The translations under genes were made by a program, and so were the position numbers. A DNA stretch of 64,000 nucleotides from Burkholderia lata. GTDB taxonomy: Bacteria > Pseudomonadota > Gammaproteobacteria > Burkholderiales > Burkholderiaceae. This document shows, in pieces, positions 25,369-33,304 of this stretch (position 1 is its first letter; every line of letters begins with the position of its first letter). Under the pieces are notes generated by a model. That model worked only from the letters and a program-made list of their open reading frames with translations, did no database searches and was not told where the DNA came from. The DNA is taken from contig NC_007511.1 of NCBI RefSeq assembly GCF_000012945.1, positions 1,612,001-1,676,000 of the forward strand, written 5' to 3'.

Positions 25369-27831
25369 ATGAACGACCTGTCACGCCCCCCTGAAGCCGT
25401 TCCCGCGTCGCGCCTCGCCGCGTTCGTCGAGCGCTGCGCCAACACGATCATCCGCCAGCGCAAGCTGCTGATGCTGCTGTGCGTCGCGGTGACGCTCGCG
25501 CTCGGGCTGTCCGCGACGCGCCTGAAGCTCGATCCGGGCTTCAACAAGATGATCCCGATGCAGCACCCGTACATGCAGGTGTTCGAGCGCTATGCGGGCG
25601 CGTTCCCCGGCGCGAACACGATCCTCGTGAGCCTGCGCTGGAAGGGCGACGGCGACATCTACAACCAGTCGTTCATGGACGCGCTGCGCCATGCGACCGA
25701 CGACGTCTTCTTCATCCCCGGCGTGAACCGCTCGCGCGTGTTCTCGCTGTTCACGCCGAATGTCCACTACACCGAGGTGACCGAGGCCGGCTTTCGCGGC
25801 GACGTGGTGGTGCCGGGCCAGTTCTCGAGCGCGAACCCGGACGATCTCGGCAAGGTGCGCCGCAACGTCGCGCGGTCCGGGCAGATCGGCCGCCTGGTCG
25901 GCAACGACCTGAAGTCGGCGCTGATCCGCGCGGAGCTGCGCGAGACCGATCCGGCCACCGGCAAGCGGCTCGACTACAGCGCGGTCGCGCGCCAGTTGGA
26001 AGAGATCCGCGCGAAGTACGCGAAGCAGGGCATCGACGTGAACATCATCGGCTTCGCGAAGCTGGTGGGCGACGTCGAGAACGGGATTGCGGGCGTGATG
26101 GCGTTCTTCGCGCTCGCGTTCCTCGTGACGGCCGCGCTGCTGTTCGCCTACACGCGTTCGTTGAAGACCACCGTGCTCGCGCTCGTCGTCGCGCTGCTGC
26201 CGGTCGTCTGGCTGCTGGGCGCGCTGCCGCTGCTCGGGCTGGGCATCGACCCGATGTCGATCCTCGTGCCGTTCCTGATCTTCTCGATCGGCGTGTCGCA
26301 CGCGGTGCAGATGACGAACGCGTGGAAGCAGGCGCTGGTGCGCGGCGCGTCGTCGGTCGACGCCGCGCGCGACGCGTTCCGCAAGCTGTTCGTGCCGGGC
26401 ACCGTCGCGCTGCTGACCAACGCGCTCGGCTTCATGGTGATCATGCGGATCAAGATCGACATCGTGCGCGAGCTCGGCATCACCGCGTGCCTCGGCGTGC
26501 TGCTGATGATCGTGACGAACAAGGTGTTCCTGCCGATCCTGCTGTCGTACACGCGCCTCGAACGCGGCACGCTGGCCCGTGCGCAGCGCACGGCGGCGGC
26601 CGGCGGCAGCCCGATGTGGTCGCGCTTCGCGGTGTTCGCACGGCCGGCGCCAGCGCTCGGCGTGTTCGCGGTGGCGCTCGCGCTGCTCGCCTACGGCACG
26701 CTCGAATCGCGCAAGCTGGAGATCGGCGATATCGGCACCGGCGCGCCGGAGCTGCGCGCGAACTCGCGCTACAACATCGACAACGCGGCGATCACGCACC
26801 AGTACAACATCGGCGTGGACGTGCTGTCGGTCATCGTCGAGACGACCGGCTTCGACGACGCGTGCCTGCATTACCCGGTGATGAGCGCGATCGAGAAGTT
26901 CGAGATGAACATGCGCGGCGTGGCCGGCGTGCAGTCGGTGACGAGCGTGTCGTCGCAGGGCAAGGTGTTCATCGCCGCATTCAACGAGGGCAATCCGCGC
27001 TGGGCCGCGCTGCCGCGCTCCAGCGACGGGCTCACGCAGGGTTCCAACGCGTTCGACCCCGACAACGGGATGAACACCGCGAACTGCAAGGCGATCCAGG
27101 TGCTGATCTACACGAAGAACCACGAAGGCACGACCATCGCGCACATCGTCGACGAGATCAAGCGCTTCGCGGCCGAGAACCCGACGCCGAACGTCGCGTT
27201 CCGGCTCGCGGGCGGCAACGTCGGCGTGATGGCCGCGACCAACGAGGCCGTCGGCGACGCGGAGATCGCGATGCTGCTGTCGATCTTCGGTGCGATCGCG
27301 CTGCTCTGCGCGGTGACGTTCCGCTCGTGGCGCGCGGTGCTATGCATCATCGTCCCGCTCACGCTCGTGTCGATCCTGTGCAATGCGGTGATGGCACTGC
27401 TCGGCATCGGGCTGAAGGTCGCGACGCTGCCGGTGATCACGCTCGGCGTGGGCGTGGGCGTCGACTACGGGATCTACCTGTACGAGCGCCTGCAGCACGA
27501 CATCCGTCACGGTGCGACGCTGCCGGACGCCTTCGCCGATGCGATGCGCCAGCGCGGCACGGCGGCGCTGTTCACGGCCGTCACGATGTTCATCGGCGTC
27601 GGCACGTGGGCGTTCTCCGCGCTGAAGTTCCAGGTCGACATGGGCGTGCTGCTCGCGTTCATGTTCCTCGTGAACCTGTTCGGCGCGGTGTTCCTGCTGC
27701 CCGCGCTCGCCGCGTGGCTCGGCGTCGAGCGTGCCGAGCGCCGAGTGGTGCAGAAGCAGCAGCCGTCGCCGGCGGCCCCGGCGTCGCTGAAGCCGTCGCC
27801 CGCGCTCGAACCCGGCAACCCGATGCGCTGA
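25369..27831 (+). CDS. RND-superfamily (MMPL-type) permease
   Basis: An 820-residue inner-membrane protein with the RND layout: TM1 (about residues 30-50), a large periplasmic domain, a 5-6 TM block (about 240-400), a second periplasmic domain and a final TM block (about 640-800). The segments SILVPFLIFSIGVSHAVQMT and TLGVGVGVDYGIYLYERLQ resemble the proton-relay helices of MMPL-like exporters and hopanoid transporters. Here it most likely moves a hydrophobic molecule across the envelope with YCF48, DUF1302 and DUF1329 partners. The direction (import or export) is not evident. Confidence 0.85.
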   Translation: MNDLSRPPEAVPASRLAAFVERCANTIIRQRKLLMLLCVAVTLALGLSATRLKLDPGFNKMIPMQHPYMQVFERYAGAFPGANTILVSLRWKGDGDIYNQSFMDALRHATDDVFFIPGVNRSRVFSLFTPNVHYTEVTEAGFRGDVVVPGQFSSANPDDLGKVRRNVARSGQIGRLVGNDLKSALIRAELRETDPATGKRLDYSAVARQLEEIRAKYAKQGIDVNIIGFAKLVGDVENGIAGVMAFFALAFLVTAALLFAYTRSLKTTVLALVVALLPVVWLLGALPLLGLGIDPMSILVPFLIFSIGVSHAVQMTNAWKQALVRGASSVDAARDAFRKLFVPGTVALLTNALGFMVIMRIKIDIVRELGITACLGVLLMIVTNKVFLPILLSYTRLERGTLARAQRTAAAGGSPMWSRFAVFARPAPALGVFAVALALLAYGTLESRKLEIGDIGTGAPELRANSRYNIDNAAITHQYNIGVDVLSVIVETTGFDDACLHYPVMSAIEKFEMNMRGVAGVQSVTSVSSQGKVFIAAFNEGNPRWAALPRSSDGLTQGSNAFDPDNGMNTANCKAIQVLIYTKNHEGTTIAHIVDEIKRFAAENPTPNVAFRLAGGNVGVMAATNEAVGDAEIAMLLSIFGAIALLCAVTFRSWRAVLCIIVPLTLVSILCNAVMALLGIGLKVATLPVITLGVGVGVDYGIYLYERLQHDIRHGATLPDAFADAMRQRGTAALFTAVTMFIGVGTWAFSALKFQVDMGVLLAFMFLVNLFGAVFLLPALAAWLGVERAERRVVQKQQPSPAAPASLKPSPALEPGNPMR

Positions 27832-27899
27832 CCGGCGCCCCCCATTTCCCCCACGCGCGGCCGGCCGCCGCGCGCTCTCCACAAGAGGAGTCAACCCAC

Positions 27900-28979
27900 A
27901 TGTCCGCACGCCCCTACAAGATCGAAGCCCAGCCGCTCGCCCAGCGCTATGCGCGCGGCTGGCACTGCCTCGGGCTCGCCCGCGACTTCAAGGACGGCAA
28001 GCCGCACACGCTGAACGCCTTCGGCCGCAAGCTTGCCGCATTCGCCGATTCGACCGGCAAGGTCAACGTCGTCGACGCGTATTGCCCGCACATGGGCGCC
28101 GACCTGAGCCTCGGCACGGTGCAGGGCGACAACCTCGTGTGCCCGTTCCACGGCTGGGCGTGGAGCGGCGAAGGGCAGTGCGCATCGATCCCGTACTGCA
28201 AGCGGATCCCGCCGAAGGCGCGCATCGGCGCCTGGCCGACCTGCGAGGAAAACAACCTGCTGTTCGTGTGGAACGACCCGGAAGGCAACGCGCCGCCGGA
28301 GGACGTCGCGATTCCGCGCCTCGACGTGTGCTTCTCCGACGAATGGTCGGACTGGGTCGTCGACAAGATGGTGATCCAGGCGAACTGCCGCGAACTGGTC
28401 GACAACATCTCGGATGTCGCGCACTTCGCGACCGTGCACCGCGCGCCGATCGACTATTTCGCGAACCTGTTCGAGGACCACAAGGCGACGCAGCTGATGG
28501 TCGGCCGCAGCGAGAAACTCGGCGGTGACGCCCTGACCGCGCTGTCGACGTATTTCGGGCCGGCCGTGCACATCACGCAGATGACGGGGCAAAGCGGCGG
28601 GCAGCCGATCCATTCGGTGCTGCTGAACTGCCACGTGCCGATCGACATGAACAGCTTCGAGCTGCGTTACGGCGTGATCGTGAAGAAGGTGGCCGGGCTG
28701 ACCGACGCGCAGAACATGGAGATCGCGAACGCGTACGTGAAGGAAGCGCAGCGCGCGTTCTACGAGGACGTCGACATCTGGCACAGCAAGACGCGGATCG
28801 ACAACCCGCTGCTGTGCGAAGGCGACGGGCCGCTGTACCAGATGCGCGACTGGTATTCGCAGTTCTACCTGGACGTGGCGGACGTGCGGCCGACGAGCGT
28901 CGCGCGTAAGGCATTCGAAATGCGGATTCGCGAAGGCGAGGCGCCGCCGGCCCTGCATCACGTGTTCGAGCCGCAGTAA
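27900..28979 (+). CDS. kshA: KshA-like Rieske oxygenase (3-ketosteroid 9alpha-hydroxylase)
   Basis: A 359-residue oxygenase subunit. The Rieske cluster ligands are Cys62, His64, Cys81 and His84 (CPHMGADLSLGT... CPFHGWAW). The mononuclear iron site shows NISDVAHFATVH with Asp172, His175 and His180, and Asp290 in FYEDVDIWHSKTR. DIWHSKTRIDNPLL and WYSQFYLDVADV are strongly KshA-like. KshA hydroxylates C9 of androst-1,4-diene-3,17-dione, which triggers ring B opening. It needs the reductase KshB, which is not in this window. It is the last plus-strand gene of the first cluster half, 69 bases after the RND gene. Confidence 0.88.
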   Translation: MSARPYKIEAQPLAQRYARGWHCLGLARDFKDGKPHTLNAFGRKLAAFADSTGKVNVVDAYCPHMGADLSLGTVQGDNLVCPFHGWAWSGEGQCASIPYCKRIPPKARIGAWPTCEENNLLFVWNDPEGNAPPEDVAIPRLDVCFSDEWSDWVVDKMVIQANCRELVDNISDVAHFATVHRAPIDYFANLFEDHKATQLMVGRSEKLGGDALTALSTYFGPAVHITQMTGQSGGQPIHSVLLNCHVPIDMNSFELRYGVIVKKVAGLTDAQNMEIANAYVKEAQRAFYEDVDIWHSKTRIDNPLLCEGDGPLYQMRDWYSQFYLDVADVRPTSVARKAFEMRIREGEAPPALHHVFEPQ

Positions 28980-29093
28980 AAACCGGCGGGCCGGCCGAAA
29001 AAGGGGATGCATCGAAAACCGTCCCGTCGGCCGGCAACACCCGCTGCATAAGGCGCTCGCGGCGGGCATGCTTGTGCGTCGCATCAAAAAGAC

Positions 29094-29122
29094 TTGACGA
29101 AACGGCCGCTCCCGCGTAGTGT
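29094..29122 (+). promoter_or_regulatory. Sigma70-like promoter of the cold-shock gene
   Basis: TTGACG at 29094-29099 and TAGTGT at 29117-29122 are separated by 17 bases. A start near 29129 would give a leader of about 135 bases before the GTG at 29265, consistent with the long structured leaders of cold-shock mRNAs. Confidence 0.4.
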
Positions 29123-29264
29123 CCATGACCGAAGTGTTCAAGAAGTTCGATTGCTCATCATTGGCCGCACTCCGTGCGGCGGTCGTTGGTCTCTCCCTCT
29201 TTTGATTCTTTCTGTGCCCGTCACGGGTGCATGTTCAATCGTCATTTGTATTAAGGAAGTAATT

Positions 29265-29468
29265 GTGGATACCGGTACCGTCAAGTGGTTCAACGAAACC
29301 AAGGGCTTTGGTTTCATCTCCCCTGACAACGGCGGCGACGATCTGTTCGCCCATTTCTCGGAAATTCGCGGCACGGGCTTCAAGACCCTGGCCGAAGGCC
29401 AGAAGGTCAGCTTCGAAGTGAAGCGCGGCCCGAAGGGTCTGCAAGCGTCGAACATCACGCCGCAGTAA
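29265..29468 (+). CDS. CspA-family cold-shock protein
   Basis: A 67-residue single cold-shock domain. RNP1 is GFGFISP and RNP2 is LFAHFS, in the order [17 protein letters not shown] then [11 protein letters not shown]. It binds single-stranded RNA/DNA and melts mRNA structure. The start is GTG at 29265, six bases after AAGGAAG; starting further upstream would add non-family residues. It has a long leader and is followed by a paralogous initiation factor gene, which suggests a shared role in translation under stress. Confidence 0.95.
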   Translation: MDTGTVKWFNETKGFGFISPDNGGDDLFAHFSEIRGTGFKTLAEGQKVSFEVKRGPKGLQASNITPQ

Positions 29469-29475
29469 GCCGCAT

Positions 29476-29507
29476 CGGCAGCGGCCGCCACACGGTGGCC
29501 GTTGCCG
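29476..29507 (+). terminator. Bulged hairpin after the cold-shock gene
   Basis: CGGCAGCGGCCGCCAC pairs with GTGGCCGTTGCCG, with a short loop and one bulge, 7 bases after the stop. The stem is strong but no T-tract follows. Confidence 0.4.
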
Positions 29508-29562
29508 GATGGATTTGCGCGCAGGGCGCTGCTTTGGCGGCAGCCGGCGCGATTCCGATGCG

Positions 29563-29603
29563 CACGACCGATGCATCGCGACATTCACGATGCATCGGTC
29601 GTG
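29563..29603. repeat. Perfect 16-bp inverted repeat
   Basis: CACGACCGATGCATCG (29563-29578) and its exact reverse complement (29588-29603) flank a 9-base loop. It is the longest perfect hairpin in the window. It may be a bidirectional terminator, a protein site or a mobile repeat; no T-tract is present on either side. Confidence 0.7.
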
Positions 29604-29937
29604 ACGCCTCCCTCATCGCATGCGTGACCCGCGTGCGACGCAACGCCTTCGTGAAGCGCCCGCTGCTTCGCGAGCGCATCACCGCTTCAACGCATCAACC
29701 TGAGCAGACCGCCGCCATGCCGTAGCAGGCGCGGTCCCGACTTGCGCGGCACTCAAAGCGCCGCCGCCACCGACCGCCTGAACGCCGCAACGCGCCGGGC
29801 TCCGATCGCAAGACAGGCCCATGGCCCGTCTGAACGAACCGATCCCCGGCAGCCTGCCGGCCGCCGTCCCGTCGTGGGGCACGGCGCCGGGCAGATCGCC
29901 GCGGCTGCGGTCAATTACCTTGTCTGGAGGAATTGGT

Positions 29938-30201
29938 TTGGCAAAAGAAGAACTGCTGGAACTGGACGGAATCGTCGACGAAGTGCTGCCGGACAGCAAA
30001 TACCGTGTCACGCTGGAAAACGGCGTTGTGGTCGGCGCGTACGCGTCGGGCCGCATGCGCAAGAACCACATCCGCATTCTCGCGGGCGATCGCGTGACGC
30101 TGGAACTGTCGGTCTATGACCTGACCAAGGGCCGCATCAACTTCCGTCACAAGGACGCGAATTCCCCGCGTCCGCCGCGCACCGGCCAGCCGCGCCGTTA
30201 A
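29938..30201 (+). CDS. infA: Translation initiation factor IF-1, long paralogue
   Basis: An 87-residue S1/OB-fold protein. From TTG 29938 it reads [20 protein letters not shown], then [20 protein letters not shown] and [19 protein letters not shown], which match the IF-1 core. The C-terminal extension after RINFRHKD is basic and proline-rich and makes it about 15 residues longer than housekeeping IF-1 (72). GGAGG lies 7 bases upstream of the TTG. IF-1 binds the ribosomal A site during initiation. Burkholderia genomes carry a second infA outside the ribosomal operon; this is that type. Confidence 0.9.
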   Translation: MAKEELLELDGIVDEVLPDSKYRVTLENGVVVGAYASGRMRKNHIRILAGDRVTLELSVYDLTKGRINFRHKDANSPRPPRTGQPRR

Positions 30202-30250
30202 GCGCCAACGATCGGCGCGGGCACGCAGCACCGCCTCGCTGATCGAATCC

Positions 30251-30273
30251 CGTCCGGCCGACGAGGCCGGACG
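30251..30273. terminator. Hairpin between infA and the convergent hydrolase gene
   Basis: CGTCCGGCC-GACGA-GGCCGGACG is a perfect 9-bp stem with a 5-base loop, between two converging genes. No T-tract, so possibly a weak bidirectional terminator. Confidence 0.35.
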
Positions 30274-30377
30274 AACCGGGTGGACGACACATCGCGTGCC
30301 GTTCACCGGTCGCCGGCGGCATCGTCATGCCGCGGCGGCCAACACCGCCTTTACCGGCCGCCGCGCGTGCATGACGC

Positions 30378-31175
30378 TCAGACGGCCGCGTCCCGCAGGA
30401 AATCCTCGACGGTCATCGCGAAATACGGCGAACATTCCTGCATCGGGTAATGGCCGCAATTCGGTATTGTCACGAGCCGCGCGTTCGGATGCCACGCGAG
30501 GAACGTCGCCTGCATTGCTGCTGCGTCGAGCCCCGGATCCTTGTCGCCGACGATCACCAGGAAGCGGGTGTCGAGCCCGCGGATGTCGTCGACGAAATCC
30601 GTCTGAGTCAGCATGTCGAGATACGCGAGCCGGCAGTCCGGTGCCACGCGCTCGCGGTTCTGCCGCAGCTTCACATCAGCCCAGCGCGCCGACAATCCCC
30701 CTGTCACGAATCGCACGAGCCGGCGAAACGCGTCGTCATCGACGGCCGTGCTCGCGAAGAATGCGCGCGCGTCGTCGTTCAGGCGATTGCCGGCCGCCGA
30801 TACCGGGCACACGGCGATCGCAGTCTTGATGCGCGATGGCGCATCGGCGGCGAGCCGTTGCGTCGCCATCCCGGTCATCGAATGGCCGATTACGTGAAAG
30901 CGCTGCCAGCCGAGACGATCCGCGAGCGCCAGGCAATCGGCCGAGATCTCGTCGACGGTGCAGGCGCCGGTCAGATGGATGGATTCGCCGTAGCCGCGCA
31001 GGTCGGCGAACACGTACGTGAACGCCGCTTCGTCGAGATACGGCAGCAGCGCCGTGTAGTTCGTATGGTCGCCGAGCCAGTCGTGCAGGACCATTACGCA
31101 TTCGGGGCCGGTGCCGTGCTGCAGGTAGCCGAGGCCGCTGTCCGGGCCGGAGGCGAGGGTGTCGATACGGTTCAT
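30378..31175 (-). CDS. Alpha/beta-hydrolase
   Basis: A 265-residue alpha/beta-hydrolase. The nucleophile elbow is VIGHSMTGMA (Ser about residue 101), the acid lies in VIVGDKDPGLD, and the His in PNCGHYPMQE. The first motif region has VMVLHDWLGDHTNY instead of HG, typical of esterases with a modified oxyanion loop. A frame extends upstream to 31286, but ATG 31175 gives a normal N-terminus. The substrate is unknown. It lies downstream of an SDR gene but is separated from it by a strong terminator, so it is probably expressed on its own. Confidence 0.8.
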   Translation of the reverse strand: MNRIDTLASGPDSGLGYLQHGTGPECVMVLHDWLGDHTNYTALLPYLDEAAFTYVFADLRGYGESIHLTGACTVDEISADCLALADRLGWQRFHVIGHSMTGMATQRLAADAPSRIKTAIAVCPVSAAGNRLNDDARAFFASTAVDDDAFRRLVRFVTGGLSARWADVKLRQNRERVAPDCRLAYLDMLTQTDFVDDIRGLDTRFLVIVGDKDPGLDAAAMQATFLAWHPNARLVTIPNCGHYPMQECSPYFAMTVEDFLRDAAV

Positions 31176-31214
31176 TTCAAGGGGTTTCCTTTTGGTTGGC
31201 GGAACCAAAACGAA

Positions 31215-31242
31215 ACGCCCTCCCGGCGGACCGGGAGGGCGT
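31215..31242 (-). terminator. Intrinsic terminator of the SDR gene
   Basis: ACGCCCTCCCGG-CGGA-CCGGGAGGGCGT is a perfect 12-bp stem with a 4-base loop. Read on the minus strand it is followed by TTCGTTTTGG, a T-rich tail, about 50 bases after the SDR stop. Confidence 0.7.
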
Positions 31243-31289
31243 CTTGAAAGTGCATCGATCGTATCGGGCCGATCGGCGAAAGTCAACGC

Positions 31290-32069
31290 TCAGAGCGCCA
31301 TCCCGCCCGACACCTCGATGCGCTGCCCGTTGACCCAGCGGTTGTCGTCCGACAGCAGCGACGCGATCATCGGCCCGATGTCGTCGGGCTCGCCCACACG
31401 GCCGAGCGCCGTCCACTCCGCGACCCGCCGGTTCACCTCGGGGTTGTCGCGCACCATCCCGCCGCTGAAGTCGGTGGCCACCGCGCCCGGCGCGACGACG
31501 TTCACCGCAATGCGGCGTGGGCCGAGCTCCTTGGCCAGATAGCGCGTCAGCACCTCGACCGCCCCCTTCATCGACCCGTACGCCGCGCTGCCCGGCACGG
31601 CGACGCGCGTGAGGCCCGACGACACGTTCACGATGCGGCCACCGTCACGAATCAGCGGCAGCAGCGTCTGCGTGAGGAAGAACACGCCCTTGAAGTGCAC
31701 GCGATAGAGCGCGTCGAGATCGGCTTCGGTCGTCTCGGCGATCGGCGCGTGATGCGATGTGCCCGCATTGTTGACGAGGAAGTCGAAACGGTCGGCACCC
31801 CAGCCTGAAAGCGTCTCGCGGAGTTGTTCGGCAAAGCGGGCGAAGGTGGCGCTATCGCCGGTATCGAGCGGCAGCGCGATCGCGGGTTGCCCGGCATCGG
31901 TGGCCAGCGCGACGACGTGATCGGCCTCGGCACGATTCGAGTGATAGGTGAAGATCGAGCGCACGCCGCGCTGCGCGAGATGGAGCACCGTATTGCGGCC
32001 AAGCCCGCGGCTGCCGCCGGTGACGACGGCGATTTTCGGGGTGGAAGGGGTGGATTGTGCTGCTGTCAT
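31290..32069 (-). CDS. Short-chain dehydrogenase/reductase
   Basis: A 259-residue classical SDR. VVTGGSRGLGRN (about residues 15-26), FLVNNAGTS, IVNVSSGLTR and the catalytic AYGSMKGAVEVL (with Met in place of the common Ala/Ser) are visible. AGGAG precedes ATG 32069. It is divergent from an AraC-family regulator 167 bases away, a common arrangement in which the regulator controls the SDR. The substrate is not evident; xenobiotic or sugar ketones are possible. Confidence 0.85.
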   Translation of the reverse strand: MTAAQSTPSTPKIAVVTGGSRGLGRNTVLHLAQRGVRSIFTYHSNRAEADHVVALATDAGQPAIALPLDTGDSATFARFAEQLRETLSGWGADRFDFLVNNAGTSHHAPIAETTEADLDALYRVHFKGVFFLTQTLLPLIRDGGRIVNVSSGLTRVAVPGSAAYGSMKGAVEVLTRYLAKELGPRRIAVNVVAPGAVATDFSGGMVRDNPEVNRRVAEWTALGRVGEPDDIGPMIASLLSDDNRWVNGQRIEVSGGMAL

Positions 32070-32236
32070 GCTGGGCTCCTGATCGAAGTCGGTGACGAAC
32101 AGTGCCCAGCGTACGGCGGCGGCCGCCCCGGCTGAATGCCGGAACCGGCCGCGTTCTTGCCTGATCCTGCCCGACCGCCCCGGGAAGCGTGGGGCCGCGT
32201 GTACCATCCGGACATCGAGATACGGAGGGTGGGGGC

Positions 32237-33136
32237 ATGTCGGACGAACTGGTCGAACGTGTCGCGCGCCTGACGGGTGCGCCGGGTGAAGAGAGCCCGG
32301 TCGCGACGGCGATCGACGGGCTGATCCTGCTGCGCTCCAACCGCGAGAAGCTGCCTGCGCCGCTGATCATGAAACCGGCGCTGTGCGTCGTCGTGCAGGG
32401 CGGTAAGTGGACGACGTTCGGCGGGCGGCGCTACGACTACGGGCCCGGCCGTGCGCTCGTCGTCAGCGTCGAGATGCCGGCGACGAGCCGGATCGTCAAG
32501 GCGAGCGAGAGCGAACCGTTCCTCGGCCTCGTGCTCGAATTCGATCTCGCAATGATGCGTGAAGTGCTCGAACGACTCGACACGCCGCCACCGCAGCCGC
32601 ACGGCGCGATCGGTCATGGCGTGTGCGTGACCGATTTCGGCGGGCCGCTCGCCGATTGCGTGCTGCGGATGATGCGGCTGCTCGATACGCCGGCCGCGAT
32701 CCCGGTCGTCGCGCCGCTCGTGAAGCGGGAGATCTGCTACTGGCTGCTCGCCGGGCCGCACGGCGGCGAAGTTTCGCGCGTCGTGTTCGCCAACGGCCAT
32801 GCGCAGCGCGTCGTCGCGGCGATCCATGCGCTGCGCGGCCAGTTCGCCGAGGCGATCCGCGTCGAGGATCTCGCCGCCGTCGCGCAGATGAGCCCGTCGG
32901 CGTTTCACCGGCAATTCAAGGCGCTGACGTCGATGACACCGCTGCAGTACCAGAAGCAGTTGCGCCTGCTGGAAGCGCGGCACCTGATGGTGACGGGCGC
33001 GGCAAATGCGGAAACGGCCGCGTATCGCGTCGGCTACGAAAGCGCGTCGCAGTTCAGCCGCGAATATGCGCGGATGTTCGGTGCGCCGCCGCGGCGCGAT
33101 GTCGTCACGCTGAAAATCGCGTCGGCCGGCAGCTGA
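32237..33136 (+). CDS. AraC-family transcriptional regulator
   Basis: A 299-residue regulator. An N-terminal AraC cupin-like domain of the PF06719 type (residues ~20-170, with PALCVVVQGGKWTTFGGRRY) is followed by a double helix-turn-helix: IRVEDLAAVAQMSPSAFHRQ, then RHLMVTGAANAETAAYRVGY and ASQFSREYARMFG. It starts at ATG 32237 after GGAGGGTGGGGG. It is probably an activator or repressor of the divergent SDR gene. Confidence 0.9.
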   Translation: MSDELVERVARLTGAPGEESPVATAIDGLILLRSNREKLPAPLIMKPALCVVVQGGKWTTFGGRRYDYGPGRALVVSVEMPATSRIVKASESEPFLGLVLEFDLAMMREVLERLDTPPPQPHGAIGHGVCVTDFGGPLADCVLRMMRLLDTPAAIPVVAPLVKREICYWLLAGPHGGEVSRVVFANGHAQRVVAAIHALRGQFAEAIRVEDLAAVAQMSPSAFHRQFKALTSMTPLQYQKQLRLLEARHLMVTGAANAETAAYRVGYESASQFSREYARMFGAPPRRDVVTLKIASAGS

Positions 33137-33304
33137 ACGCACGCGCTGCAACGCGGTTCGCGTGCGACTTTACGTGCCGGCCGGCGCGGTCGTACACTCG
33201 TCGGCAATTCGGGCCCGCACCGTGGCTTTCAATCCCTTCAGTGGCTTTCAGCGGGCCAACGACCGTGCCAGCAGGACTTTCGTCGCGCGACGCCAGGAGG
33301 CGCC

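Larger units (their letters stand above)
29469..29937. other. Non-coding region between csp and infA with strong inverted repeats
   Basis: 469 bases without a credible gene. A bulged hairpin (29476-29507) directly follows the csp stop, and a 16-bp perfect inverted repeat lies at 29563-29603. The ribosome site of infA (GGAGG) is at 29926-29930. Confidence 0.55.

Noticed and set aside
28983..28994. CCGGCGGGCCGG as a terminator after KshA
   Set aside because: The loop would be only 2 bases, too short to form a stable hairpin.
29821..29940. N-terminal extension of infA from ATG 29821
   Set aside because: The added residues are not part of IF-1, and GGAGG stands at the right distance from TTG 29938.
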